From Thermoguttaceae bacterium (lineage in GTDB: Bacteria > Planctomycetota > Planctomycetia > Pirellulales > Thermoguttaceae): a stretch of DNA of 19,289 nucleotides. The notes under the pieces were generated by a model. The model ran no database searches. It was not told the origin of the DNA and worked only from the letters and a program-made list of their open reading frames with translations. Below, piece after piece: positions 6,705-15,528 of the stretch. Position 1 is the first letter of the stretch, and every line of letters begins with the position of its first letter. A program made the position numbers and the translations under genes. The DNA lies in NCBI GenBank assembly GCA_024653385.1, contig JANLFZ010000056.1:1-19289 (forward strand). The letters run 5' to 3'.

Positions 6705-7607
6705 GTGGGCAGCGAATGGCGTGTCCCCGCAGGCCACCCTTTCCGAGCGATCATCAACCGACTTGCCCAAGCCGTGCATCTGGACCGCGAAGAGTACGTC
6801 GAGCAGGCCTATTTCTACCGCACCCTGCGCGAACGCATGCAGCAGGGCATGTCGACGCAGGAGCTGTTGGTTTCGATCCGCCAGGAAATCCTCTCGACCA
6901 CGAAGCTGCCGATGGCCTTGGAGTTCATGGCCGGCGAGTTGCGGCTGACCGGGGGTTTCGGCACCGCGATGGCCCGGTTGCCGCACTACTTCACGCCGTT
7001 CCAGACCTTCGTCATCCAGGAAGCGGAAAAGGAGGAGGGCCGGCTCGACTTCCGCATTGCCCTGGAGATTCTCGAGCGCGAGGCCGAATACCGCGCCAAG
7101 GGGATCTCGGTGCAGGGAATCTTTCTCTACCAATTCGAGACCCTGGCGCGAAACCGGCTGGGGTACGACCGCGGCCTCGTGGCGGTGGCGGGCGACCCCG
7201 CCTTCGACGACGCCTGGCGCGAGTGGATCGCCACGGTCCGCAACCAGGTGGGGTTCATCGACATCGCCGACATGATCTACGTGCGCAGCGAATACTACCG
7301 CCAGCGGCGCGGCGACCCAGGCAAGCCCATCCTCTTCGGCGAGAAAGAAGGCAAGATCGCGTTGGCCAACCGGCGCAAGGACCCGCTGTTCCTCTTTGCA
7401 GCGCTTGCGCGGCACTTGGGATACCCTTCGGTCCCACGACCGAAGTTCCAGGAGTCCGAAGAACAGTTGATCGTCCTGGTCCAACGGCGGATCGACCGCT
7501 TGGAGGGGAGGCTGAAGCTCCTCGAGGAGGAAATCCGCGGCGGCATCAATCTCTCGAAGTTCTACGTTCAGGACTCTTCGAAACCCCAAGGCGGTCCAAA
7601 CACGTAA
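6705..7607 (+). CDS. Conserved-looking hypothetical protein with C-terminal coiled coil
   Basis: A 300-residue soluble protein whose function I do not recognise. It is rich in charged helices. Features seen: an N-terminal helical part (FRAIINRLAQAVHLDREEYV), a central segment TGGFGTAMARLPHYFTPFQT followed by the charged helix FVIQEAEKEEGRLDFRIALE, then GFIDIADMIYVRSEYYRQRR. A heptad-like coiled coil lies near residues 260-285 (VLVQRRIDRLEGRLKLLEEE). There is no signal peptide, membrane segment or known catalytic motif. From memory, similar proteins occur in planctomycetes as hypotheticals; I could not check this. The start is the GTG at 6705: an in-frame stop at 6678 leaves little room upstream, and the nearby ATG at 6697 is in another frame. 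A lone TACAAT (6653-6658) could be its -10 element. It stands alone between the AbiE-like module and korA, and its GC-rich codon use matches the host. Confidence 0.7.
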   Translation: MGSEWRVPAGHPFRAIINRLAQAVHLDREEYVEQAYFYRTLRERMQQGMSTQELLVSIRQEILSTTKLPMALEFMAGELRLTGGFGTAMARLPHYFTPFQTFVIQEAEKEEGRLDFRIALEILEREAEYRAKGISVQGIFLYQFETLARNRLGYDRGLVAVAGDPAFDDAWREWIATVRNQVGFIDIADMIYVRSEYYRQRRGDPGKPILFGEKEGKIALANRRKDPLFLFAALARHLGYPSVPRPKFQESEEQLIVLVQRRIDRLEGRLKLLEEEIRGGINLSKFYVQDSSKPQGGPNT

Positions 7608-7717
7608 GGCCATCGGACCCCACGCGTGCCGTGTGGCCCGGCGCCTGTCCCGAGGCAAGAGGCTGAAACGGCACCACTGTTTTTGTCTATTGGAACTGAG
7701 TAAAATACCTCGGTTCG

Positions 7718-7745
7718 TTGTCCCCCTGGACGACCCTGGGATAAT
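7718..7745 (+). promoter_or_regulatory. Possible sigma-70-type promoter of korAB
   Basis: TTGTCC (7718-7723) and GATAAT (7740-7745) are separated by 16 bp and lie about 40 bp before the korA ATG. They match 4 of 6 and 5 of 6 consensus bases. The call rests on pattern alone, in a 179-bp gap that is less GC-rich than the genes around it. Confidence 0.35.
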
Positions 7746-7786
7746 ATGGGCGTCATTCTGGGGGGATACCATCCGGGTGCAAGACC

Positions 7787-9658
7787 ATGATCCATGAGCA
7801 ACAGCCGTGTGCAAGCGAGCCGGACCAGTCGCTTGGCCGCGAGGAACTCGACGAGGCGACGGTTCGGTTCTGTGGCGACTCGGGCGACGGAATGCAATTG
7901 GCCGGCACCCAGTTGACCAACACCTCCGCTCTGGTGGGGAACGACGTCGCCACGTTCCCCGATTTTCCCGCCGAGATTCGCGCCCCGCGGGGTACGCAAG
8001 CCGGGGTGAGCGGCTTTCAAGTGCATTTCGCCAGCCGGAGGATCTTCACGCCGGGCGATCAGGTCGACGCATTGGTGGCGATGAACCCGGCCGCCTTGGT
8101 GACGAACCTCCCGGACCTCCGGCCCGGTGGGATCGTGATCGTCGATGCCGACAGCTTCACCCCGCGCGACCTGCAAACGGCGGGTTTGAAGACCAGCCCG
8201 CTGGAGGATGGCACCCTAGCGAGCTACCAGGTGTTTCAGGTCGATATCACCCGGTTGACGCGTCTGGCCGTCAAGGACCTGGGTCTTGGCACCAAGGACG
8301 CGGACCGGTGCCGCAACTTCTTCGCGATGGGCTTGGTGTACTGGCTGTTCGATCGGCCCGTGGAACCCACGCTCCGGTTCGTCATCGAGAAGTTCGGCCG
8401 CCGGCCCGACGTGGCCGAGTCGAATCGCCGGGCCCTACTGGCCGGATACCACTACGGCGAGACCACCGAGGCCTTTGCGCACCGCTACGCGGTGGATCGG
8501 GCGCGGCTGCCGCCGGGAAAGTACACGCACATCACGGGCAATCAGGCGATGGCCTGGGGACTCTTGGCGGCAGCCCGGCTCAGCGGGTGCGACCTGTTCT
8601 ACGGCACCTACCCGATCACGCCGGCCAGCGACATCCTTCACGAATTGGCCCGGCGCAAGAATTTCGGCGTGCGCACCTTTCAGGCGGAAGACGAGATCGC
8701 CGCGGTCACCGCCGTGATCGGAGCCGCGTTCGGCGGGGCCATGGGGGTGACCGGCACCAGCGGTCCGGGCTTGTCGCTCAAGGGCGAGGGGATCGGGCTG
8801 GCGGTGATGACCGAGCTGCCCATGCTGGTGATCGACGTGCAACGGGCCGGTCCAAGCACCGGCATGCCCACCAAGACCGAACAGGCCGACTTGAACCAGG
8901 CCCTTTTCGGCCGGCACGGCGAATGCCCGCTGCCGGTCCTGGCGGCGGCCCATCCGGCCGACTGTTTCGATGTCGCGCGCGAGGCATGGCGGATCGCCGT
9001 GCGCTACATGACCCCCGTGCTGGTGCTCAGCGACGCCTTCATCGCCAACGGCTCGGAGCCGTGGCGCATTCCGAAGATGAGCGAGTTGGAACCGATCGAA
9101 GTCCGACATCCGGGACCGTTGTCCAACGGGCAACCCTTCCAGCCGTACCGCCGCGACGAGCGCCTGGCCCGGCCGTGGGCCCTGCCCGGCACGCCGGGAC
9201 TGATGCACCGTCTGGGCGGACTGGAAAAGCAGGACATCACCGGCGCGGTCAGCTACGACGGGGCGAATCACCAGCACATGGTGGACCTTCGGGCGAGAAA
9301 AGTCGCTGGAATCGCCGCCGACATCCCCCCGCAAACCGTCGAGGGCCCGAAGCGCGGCCGGCTGTTGATCCTCGGCTGGGGCGGCACGTACGGGCCCATC
9401 GCCACCGCGGTGCGCCGGCTGTGGGAACGCGGCGCCTCGGTCGCCCACGCCCATCTCCGTTATCTCAATCCCTTTCCCGCGAATCTCGGCGAGGTGCTGC
9501 GCAACTACGACCGCGTGCTGATCCCCGAACTGAACCGGGGCCAACTGCGGGCCTTGGTCCGGGCGGAGTACCTCGTCGACGCGATCGGATGGAACAAGAC
9601 CACCGGGCGCCCGTTTACCGTCGGCGAGATCGTCGCCGGCGCCGAGCCATGGATTTGA
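7787..9658 (+). CDS. korA: 2-oxoacid:acceptor (2-oxoglutarate:ferredoxin-type) oxidoreductase, fused gamma-alpha subunit
   Basis: A 623-residue subunit with two fused domains. Residues about 25-220 are the gamma (POR) domain, with FCGDSGDGMQLAGTQ at 28-42 and FPDFPAEIRAPRGTQAG at 58-73. Residues about 245-623 are the alpha (pyrimidine-binding/transketolase-like) domain, with TYPITPASDIL (274-284), the EDE triplet (301-303), TSGPGLSLKGEG (324-335) and AGPSTGMPTKTEQADL (354-369). This last string is typical of the 2-oxoglutarate group (KorA/OorA) rather than pyruvate enzymes. With KorB it would oxidise a 2-oxoacid with CoA, releasing CO2 and reducing ferredoxin, in the cytoplasm. korB follows after a 60-bp gap. 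No separate delta (ferredoxin) subunit gene is near, so the complex is the two-gene (alpha-gamma)/beta kind. Substrate choice rests on family motifs only. Confidence 0.92.
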   Translation: MIHEQQPCASEPDQSLGREELDEATVRFCGDSGDGMQLAGTQLTNTSALVGNDVATFPDFPAEIRAPRGTQAGVSGFQVHFASRRIFTPGDQVDALVAMNPAALVTNLPDLRPGGIVIVDADSFTPRDLQTAGLKTSPLEDGTLASYQVFQVDITRLTRLAVKDLGLGTKDADRCRNFFAMGLVYWLFDRPVEPTLRFVIEKFGRRPDVAESNRRALLAGYHYGETTEAFAHRYAVDRARLPPGKYTHITGNQAMAWGLLAAARLSGCDLFYGTYPITPASDILHELARRKNFGVRTFQAEDEIAAVTAVIGAAFGGAMGVTGTSGPGLSLKGEGIGLAVMTELPMLVIDVQRAGPSTGMPTKTEQADLNQALFGRHGECPLPVLAAAHPADCFDVAREAWRIAVRYMTPVLVLSDAFIANGSEPWRIPKMSELEPIEVRHPGPLSNGQPFQPYRRDERLARPWALPGTPGLMHRLGGLEKQDITGAVSYDGANHQHMVDLRARKVAGIAADIPPQTVEGPKRGRLLILGWGGTYGPIATAVRRLWERGASVAHAHLRYLNPFPANLGEVLRNYDRVLIPELNRGQLRALVRAEYLVDAIGWNKTTGRPFTVGEIVAGAEPWI

Positions 9659-9718
9659 CCCCCGCAAGACCTTTTCCGCAAACGACCCCTGCCGTTGACC
9701 GTTGACGGTCGATCTGCC

Positions 9719-10744
9719 ATGTCTGCCGACCTGCCCGCTCCCGCCAAGCTCACTCCCGCCGACTACGCCAGTGCCCAGGACGTTCGCTGGTGCCCGGGCT
9801 GCGGCGACTACGCGATCCTCGCCCAGATGAAGAAGGTCCTGGCCAACCTGGGCATCCCGAAGGAGAAGCTGGTGTTCATCTCGGGCATCGGCTGTTCGAG
9901 CCGGTTTCCTTATTACCTCGACACGTATGGGATCCACTCGATTCACGGCCGCGCGCCCGCCGTGGCCACCGGATTGAAGGCCGTGCGGCCCGACCTGTCG
10001 GTTTGGGTGATCACGGGCGACGGCGACGGTCTGAGCATCGGCGGCAACCATCTGCTGCATTGCATCCGCCGCAATCTGGACATCAACATCGTGCTGTTCA
10101 ACAACCGGATCTACGGCCTGACCAAGGGCCAGTACTCGCCGACCTCGCCCTTGGGGCAGGTGACCAAGAGCACCCCGATGGGCGCGATCGACAACCCGCT
10201 GCACATCCTCTCGGTCGCGATCGGCTGCGAGGCGACCTTCGTGGCGCGCACCGTGGATGTCCACGTCCAGCACCTGTCCATGTGCCTTCAGCGGGCGGCC
10301 GAGCACCGCGGCACGTCGTTCGTCGAGGTCTACCAGAATTGCGTGGTGTTCAACGATGGGGCCTTCGAGTACGCCACGGACAAACAGCTCCGCAGCGAGC
10401 ACACCCTCGAGCTGGAGCACGGCAAGCCGCTGGTCTTCGGCAAGAACCGCGACAAGGGCATACGCCTGAATGGTCTGGAACCCGAGGTCGTCGCCTTGGG
10501 CAACGGGGTCACCGAGAAGGACCTGCTGGTCCACGACGAGAAGGCCCCGCAGCCGAGCCTGGCGTATCTGCTTAGCCGGATGCACTACCCCGACTTCCCC
10601 GAGCCGATCGGCGTGTTCCGCGCCGTGGACCGGCCCAAGTACGACGAATTGCTCAACGCCCAGGTCGCCGCCGCCATGGCCAAGCAGGGGCCGGGGGACC
10701 TCGAGGCGCTGTTCAGCTCGGGCGACACCTGGGTGGTCGAGTGA
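9719..10744 (+). CDS. korB: 2-oxoacid:ferredoxin oxidoreductase, beta subunit (TPP-binding)
   Basis: A 341-residue beta subunit. The thiamine diphosphate motif lies at residues 100-111 (GDGDGLSIGGNH) and continues with NNRIYGLTKGQYSPTS at 128-143. Four cysteines suited to one [4Fe-4S] cluster are present: the WCPGCGDY pair (C25, C28), GIGCSS (C59) and YQNCVVFND (C208). PPi-binding and dimer segments such as SIHGRAPAVATGLK also fit. It takes the TPP-bound intermediate and passes electrons to ferredoxin; its partner is KorA just upstream. I took the ATG at 9719 instead of an earlier GTG at 9695 (8 more residues), because the extra residues come from a short repeat TTGACCGTTGACGG and look non-coding. 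The gene ends 74 bp before the priA start. Confidence 0.92.
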   Translation: MSADLPAPAKLTPADYASAQDVRWCPGCGDYAILAQMKKVLANLGIPKEKLVFISGIGCSSRFPYYLDTYGIHSIHGRAPAVATGLKAVRPDLSVWVITGDGDGLSIGGNHLLHCIRRNLDINIVLFNNRIYGLTKGQYSPTSPLGQVTKSTPMGAIDNPLHILSVAIGCEATFVARTVDVHVQHLSMCLQRAAEHRGTSFVEVYQNCVVFNDGAFEYATDKQLRSEHTLELEHGKPLVFGKNRDKGIRLNGLEPEVVALGNGVTEKDLLVHDEKAPQPSLAYLLSRMHYPDFPEPIGVFRAVDRPKYDELLNAQVAAAMAKQGPGDLEALFSSGDTWVVE

Positions 10745-10818
10745 TCGCGCGGGCGCCCCGGGCGAGGGTGCCGCCTTGTCGTCTTGCCACGGGGCTGCCG
10801 CCCTGGCATATTGCGGGT

Positions 10819-13098
10819 ATGGCGCAGCAACGGAGTCTGTTCGGCGACGAGCCGGCCCCCTGGGAGCAAGACGATCAGGCCGACGAGTTGGTCGCCACGG
10901 TCGTGTTCGCCGGGGGCCCGGCCGGGCAGTTCCACTACCGGGTACCGGACCGCCTGGCCTTCGACGCGGAGCCGGGGCGCCGGGTGCGCGTGCCCTTGGG
11001 GCGGGGCGACCGCCGCGTGATCGGCTACTGCGTGGCGGTTCAGCGCAAGCCCGCCGGACGCAAGCTCAAGCCGCTCGAGGCGGTGATCGACCCGCAGGGC
11101 CTGCTCTCGCCCGCCATGCTCGACCTCACCCGGTGGATCTCCGAGCACTATCTGTGCGACTGGGGCCAGGTGATCGATTCGGTGGTTCCGGCGGGCGTGC
11201 GGCACCAGGCGGGCACGCGACTGGCCACGTACTTGAGCGTCGAGCCCGACGTGGCCTCGCGCCTGGGGGACATGAAACTGCCGAAGGTCCAAGCCCAGGT
11301 GCTCGCGGCGCTGGCCGCCAGCGACCGTCCGTTGACGCCCTCCGAGTTGTGCCGCATTGCCAAGTGCTCGCCGGCCCCGATCGCGGCCCTGCGGGGCAAG
11401 GGGCTCCTTCGCGCGCGGGCGCGCCGGGTCAATCAGGACCGGCAGTCGGCGCCGCGCGCGCCGCGTCAAGCGCCCTTGACGCTGAACGCGGACCAATCGC
11501 GGGCGCTGGAGACGATCCTGGCCGCCCTCCATGCGCGGGAGCACCGGACGATCCTCATCCACGGCGTGACGGGCAGCGGAAAGACCGAGGTCTACATCCA
11601 GGCCATCGAGGAGGTCGCGCGGTTCGGCCGGCAGGCGATCGTGCTCGTGCCCGAGATCAGTCTCACCCCCCAGACCCTCGAACGCTTCCGCTCGCGGTTC
11701 GACGGGGTGGCGGTGCTCCACAGCCATCTGAGCGACGTCGAGCGGCACCACCAATGGCAGCGGATCGCCTCGGGCGAGGTCCAGGTGGTCGTGGGCGCGC
11801 GGAGCGCGGTCTTCGCCCCCACGCCGCATCTGGGGCTGATCGTGCTCGACGAGGAGCACGAGTCGTCGTTCAAGCAGGAGACGGCCCCGCGCTACCACGC
11901 CCGCGACGTCGCCCTGTTCCGCGCGCGGGCCGAACGCGTGCCGCTGGTGTTGGGCTCGGCCACGCCGTCGCTGGAAAGCTGGCGGCGGGCGCGGGCGGGC
12001 GAGGCCACGCTCGTCGAAATGCCGCGGCGCGTCTTGGGCAGACCGCTTCCCGTGGTCGGCACGATCGACCTCCGCGACGACGAGCACGCGCGGCACTCGC
12101 GCGGGGCCATCAGCCGGCTCTTGCACCAGGCCATGCGCCAGGCCCTGGACGACGGGGGCCAGGTGATTCTGCTATTGAACCGCCGCGGCTATTCGACGCA
12201 CATCCAGTGCCCGGCCTGCGGCCACGTGGTGCGGTGTCCCGACTGCGACGTGGCCTTGACCCACCACCGCACCGAACAGATCGCCTTGTGCCACTACTGC
12301 GACCACCAGGTGCCGGCCCCCGAAGCCTGCCCCGAGTGCGGCTTCGCGGGAATTCACTACAGCGGCCAGGGCACGCAGCGGTTGGAGGCGGAAGTGCGGG
12401 CGCGGTTCCCCGGCGTGCCTTGCCTGCGCATGGACACCGACAGCATGCAGCGGCCCGGCAGCCACGAGAAGGCCCTGGCCGCGTTCCGCTCCGGCCAGGT
12501 GCGGATCCTCCTGGGCACGCAGATGATCGCCAAGGGGCTCGACTTTCCGAACGTGACGCTGGTGGGCGTGATCAACGCCGACACGGCGCTGCACTTTCCC
12601 GATTTTCGCGCGGCCGAACGCACGTTCCAACTGGTCACCCAGGTGGCGGGCCGGACCGGCCGGGGCGACAAGGGCGGACGGGTGCTGGTGCAGACGTACA
12701 ACCCCGAGCACCCCGCCATTGTCGCCGCGGTACGCCACGATTTCGCCGCGTTCGCGGCGACGGAACTGCCCATTCGGGAAATGCTTCGATACCCGCCCTT
12801 TGCGAGCATGATCCGCCTGGTGATCCGAGGGCCGGTCGAGCCGCGCGTCAGCGAGTTCGCGGCCCACCTGGCCCAGCGTCTCGCCGCGGCCGTCCACGAG
12901 CGCTCACCCGATGCCCGGGTGCTTGGTCCGGCCCCGGCCCCGTTTGCGAAACTCCGGGGCCTGTACCGCTTTCAAATCCACCTTCAGGGACCCGACGGCG
13001 ATGCGCTGCGCGGGGCGGTGGTCGCCGCCACGGCCGGCCTCAACCCCCCCGACGACCTCCAGTGGATCGCCGACGTGGATCCGATCGACATGCTGTAG
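10819..13098 (+). CDS. priA: Primosomal protein N' (PriA), replication-restart DNA helicase
   Basis: A 759-residue superfamily 2 helicase matching PriA end to end. The N-terminal 3'-DNA-binding domain (about 25-125) includes FHYRVPDRL and RRVRVPLG. A short winged-helix stretch (about 155-200) follows. The helicase core has Walker A GVTGSGKT (249-256), DEEH box (344-347), GSATPSLES (379-387) and the late motifs GTQMIAKGLDFP (566-577) and QVAGRTGRG (608-616). Eight zinc-binding cysteines sit in CPACGHVVRCPDC (464-476), CHYC (491-494) and CPEC (504-507). PriA binds stalled or repaired forks and reloads the replicative helicase. I chose the ATG at 10819 (MAQQRSLFGDEP); the frame opens at 10741, but the extra 26 residues look random and overlap the korB stop. 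The gene converges on the hydrolase gene with only 19 bp between. Confidence 0.95.
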   Translation: MAQQRSLFGDEPAPWEQDDQADELVATVVFAGGPAGQFHYRVPDRLAFDAEPGRRVRVPLGRGDRRVIGYCVAVQRKPAGRKLKPLEAVIDPQGLLSPAMLDLTRWISEHYLCDWGQVIDSVVPAGVRHQAGTRLATYLSVEPDVASRLGDMKLPKVQAQVLAALAASDRPLTPSELCRIAKCSPAPIAALRGKGLLRARARRVNQDRQSAPRAPRQAPLTLNADQSRALETILAALHAREHRTILIHGVTGSGKTEVYIQAIEEVARFGRQAIVLVPEISLTPQTLERFRSRFDGVAVLHSHLSDVERHHQWQRIASGEVQVVVGARSAVFAPTPHLGLIVLDEEHESSFKQETAPRYHARDVALFRARAERVPLVLGSATPSLESWRRARAGEATLVEMPRRVLGRPLPVVGTIDLRDDEHARHSRGAISRLLHQAMRQALDDGGQVILLLNRRGYSTHIQCPACGHVVRCPDCDVALTHHRTEQIALCHYCDHQVPAPEACPECGFAGIHYSGQGTQRLEAEVRARFPGVPCLRMDTDSMQRPGSHEKALAAFRSGQVRILLGTQMIAKGLDFPNVTLVGVINADTALHFPDFRAAERTFQLVTQVAGRTGRGDKGGRVLVQTYNPEHPAIVAAVRHDFAAFAATELPIREMLRYPPFASMIRLVIRGPVEPRVSEFAAHLAQRLAAAVHERSPDARVLGPAPAPFAKLRGLYRFQIHLQGPDGDALRGAVVAATAGLNPPDDLQWIADVDPIDML

Positions 13099-13117
13099 AT
13101 CGGGCAGTTGTCCGCGC

Positions 13118-15442
13118 TCAGGGAGCGGGCGCGCCTTGGCTTGTCGCCGGCTTGGGCCACTTCAGGTGCTTGTGAAGGAACTCGTACGTCCCCTTGCCGT
13201 GGATCGTGTGGGGGCCGACGAAGAACTCGATCTCCGTGCGGTCGGCGATGCCTAGCCGGGCGGCGTAGAGGTGGCGGACCTTGGCATACTCGTAGGCCAC
13301 CGCCTCGTCGCTCGAGACCCCGTCGAAGTGCCCCCGCTCGACCATGAACGGCCGCGGGGCAATCAAGGCCGCCATTTCGGCGTAGTTGAATGTGTGGCCC
13401 AGATCGAACTCGAAGATCTCGTATTCGCCCGTCCAGACGTAGCTGTACGGGGCGCGGGTCGAGGCGTTCTTCCACACCCATTCGTTGAAGTCGGCCGAGC
13501 AGATCGACAAAGCGTAGTCGGTCACCAACGCCGGCACGCGCATCGCCGTCTTGCCGCCGTACGAGAGTCCGTAGAAGCCGATCCGGTCGGGATCGACAAA
13601 GGGCAGCGTCTGGAGCCAATCGACGATCTGCTGGTGCTGCGGCGTGATGATCGAGAAGAGCGTCTTCTTGATCGGGTTCGCCTTGCGCTGGAGCGTGCGG
13701 AAGCGATCCTGGAACAGGTAGAGGTTCTGCGGGGCGAACGTCACGAACCCCCGCTCGGCCAGCTTCGCGGCAAAGTCGTGGTACGCGGGATGATCGTTGA
13801 GGAAGGTATCGGTCGGTCGCCCTTCGAGGCCGTGCTGGCAGACCACCACCGGCCGCTTCTCGCCGGGCTTCTGATCCTTGGGCAACAGCAAGACCCCGTA
13901 GGCGATCACGTCGGGGAACACGTCGAGCACGACTTCGTACCCGGTCCATTTCGGTTGGTCGTAGGCCTTGCGGGTCCGAGGGTTTGCCGGCAGGGGCTTG
14001 TACTCGAACCGCCCGATCACCTCGTCGTAGAAGAACTGCCGGTAAGGCTCGGCCGACTTCTGGTACTTGTCGAGCGACGAGGTGTCGAGCTTCTTCATGA
14101 ACTCGGCCCGCACGTAGGCGCTTTCCGAGAGCAGCCATTGCGTGTGGCGGTCGATCTGGTGCATTTGCCGGGCGTGGCGTGCCTCGAGGGCGAAGTCCTT
14201 GCGGAGGACCTCGGGCGCCGGGCCGCTTGGGGCAAGCGGTGAGCCGCCGGCCAGGGCCGCCAAGAACGACCGCGCCGCGCCGCCGAACGGGCCCGAGCCG
14301 TCTCCGCTAACGATCAGTTCCCTCGGCGCGGAGGCAAGCGCGCCGGTGACGTTCGCGATCCGCCCGAATTCGCGCCGGACGTCTTCGAGGGGAGGCGTGG
14401 TCAGCCGGCCCGGCCCACCGCCCGTCCCGGGAGGCACCACGACCTCGGGGCCCTTGGCCGCCTCGACGATCAGCGTGCGCGGGGCCACCATCGCCGCCAG
14501 CTCCGCGTCGCCGAAGCGTTCCAGCAGGCCGAACACGTTGCGGTAGATCGGCTCTTGCCAGACGCCTTCTCGCGGGCCGAAGTAGCCGCTGGTGCAGACG
14601 GCGTCGATCCGCGGATCCAGAGCCCCGGCGTAGAGGGCCAGCATGCCGCCCTCGCCATAACCCATCACGCCGATTCGCGCTTCCGGCCCGCCCTCCTTGG
14701 CGAACCAGTCGACCCCGGCCAGCACCTTCTGTAGCTCGTAGCCGATCAGGTGCCGCCCCATTTCGAATGCCGGGCGGTACAGGTACTCGCGGTTGGTGAG
14801 CTTGCGCACCGAGACCTGCCGGTTGATCAGCATCGGCACGAGCACCCGGCAGCCGCTCTCGGCCAAGCGCCGGGCGAACTGCGACTCGGGCTCGACGCCC
14901 GGCAGGAGGCCCGCGAGTTGCTCCGGCGTCTGATCCGCGTCGGGAATGGCGATCACGTCGGCGACCGGTTTGCCCTCGGGGACCAGCAAGAGCCCTTCGC
15001 CATCGACATCGCGCAGCGCGGGCCAGCGGACCGCGAAGACCTGGTAGCCTTTTCCGCGGGCCACCAGCGCCGGGTCGCGCGTCGTGCCCACGAGTTCCGG
15101 GGCGTCGAAGGGCACGCGGGCGTCGCGTACCCCAAGGATGTGGGCCAATCGCTGGCGCAGGGGTTCGAGCGAGGCGGTGTACTTCTCAGGCGACGAGGCG
15201 TCGATCTTCCAGAACGCGGCCCGACGCTCGACCGATTTGGCGATCTCGCCAAGCAGGAAGCGGTCCACGCCATCGACCAGACGCGAGGCGATGTCGCCCT
15301 CCCAATCGAGCGGCTGCGTGCCGGAAAGCGGCGTCGGCTCGACCGGCTTCGACGGCTTGGCAGCCTCGGCGGCCCACAACGCGGCCGACCATGCCAGGAC
15401 GAGGATCCATGCACCGAGAAAGGCGAAACCACGGCATTTCAT
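13118..15442 (-). CDS. Secreted tandem alpha/beta-hydrolase (two hydrolase domains)
   Basis: A 774-residue exported protein. A signal peptide is clear: basic MKCR, then the hydrophobic FAFLGAWILVLAWSAALWAA, with cleavage likely near residue 24-26. Two alpha/beta-hydrolase domains follow. Domain 1 (about 120-345) has the nucleophile elbow GYGEGG (261-266), where Glu264 stands in place of the usual Ser, Cys or Asp nucleophile. Domain 2 (about 495-765) has VVVCQHGLEGRP (oxyanion region), the complete elbow GLSYGG with Ser627, a candidate acid Asp707 (RGHFDGVS) and candidate His in GPHTIHGKG (745-748). This resembles dienelactone-hydrolase/acetyl-xylan-esterase-like families (Abhydrolase_7 type), which are abundant in planctomycetes. 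Domain 1 is probably inactive or structural. Substrate is unknown, perhaps an esterified plant or algal polysaccharide. It lies 86 bp after coaX on the same strand. Confidence 0.82.
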   Translation of the reverse strand: MKCRGFAFLGAWILVLAWSAALWAAEAAKPSKPVEPTPLSGTQPLDWEGDIASRLVDGVDRFLLGEIAKSVERRAAFWKIDASSPEKYTASLEPLRQRLAHILGVRDARVPFDAPELVGTTRDPALVARGKGYQVFAVRWPALRDVDGEGLLLVPEGKPVADVIAIPDADQTPEQLAGLLPGVEPESQFARRLAESGCRVLVPMLINRQVSVRKLTNREYLYRPAFEMGRHLIGYELQKVLAGVDWFAKEGGPEARIGVMGYGEGGMLALYAGALDPRIDAVCTSGYFGPREGVWQEPIYRNVFGLLERFGDAELAAMVAPRTLIVEAAKGPEVVVPPGTGGGPGRLTTPPLEDVRREFGRIANVTGALASAPRELIVSGDGSGPFGGAARSFLAALAGGSPLAPSGPAPEVLRKDFALEARHARQMHQIDRHTQWLLSESAYVRAEFMKKLDTSSLDKYQKSAEPYRQFFYDEVIGRFEYKPLPANPRTRKAYDQPKWTGYEVVLDVFPDVIAYGVLLLPKDQKPGEKRPVVVCQHGLEGRPTDTFLNDHPAYHDFAAKLAERGFVTFAPQNLYLFQDRFRTLQRKANPIKKTLFSIITPQHQQIVDWLQTLPFVDPDRIGFYGLSYGGKTAMRVPALVTDYALSICSADFNEWVWKNASTRAPYSYVWTGEYEIFEFDLGHTFNYAEMAALIAPRPFMVERGHFDGVSSDEAVAYEYAKVRHLYAARLGIADRTEIEFFVGPHTIHGKGTYEFLHKHLKWPKPATSQGAPAP

Positions 15443-15450
15443 CGTCACGG

Positions 15451-15456
15451 CTCCTT
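15451..15456 (-). promoter_or_regulatory. Strong Shine-Dalgarno site of the hydrolase gene
   Basis: On the minus strand AAGGAG lies 8 nt before the ATG at 15442. It fixes the start there, directly in front of the signal peptide, and rules out a much longer reading of the same frame that would run back through coaX. Confidence 0.75.
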
Positions 15457-15528
15457 GAGCTTGGGGACGCGGAAGACGCGGCCATCTTACCGCGCCGGGT
15501 CGGCGGGAACCACCCGGCAGGCCGAGGT

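Noticed and set aside
7807..9705. A 632-residue open frame over korA.
   Set aside because: It is a shadow frame with Arg/Gly/Pro-rich sequence, while the korA frame is fully conserved.
9691..9710. A short repeat (CGTTGAC twice) and the inverted repeat GACCGT-TG-ACGGTC between korA and korB.
   Set aside because: The stem is only 6 bp with a 2-nt centre, and there is no T-run. It is too small to call a terminator or operator.
13099..13130. A hairpin CGCTC-AGG-GAGCG between priA and the hydrolase gene as a bidirectional terminator.
   Set aside because: The stem is only 5 bp with no T-run on either side, and it overlaps the end of the hydrolase gene.
10470..13175. A 901-residue open frame on the plus strand over korB and priA.
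   Set aside because: It is a shifted-frame shadow of GC-rich coding sequence, rich in Arg, Gly, Pro and Ala, with no motifs. The priA frame has every expected motif.
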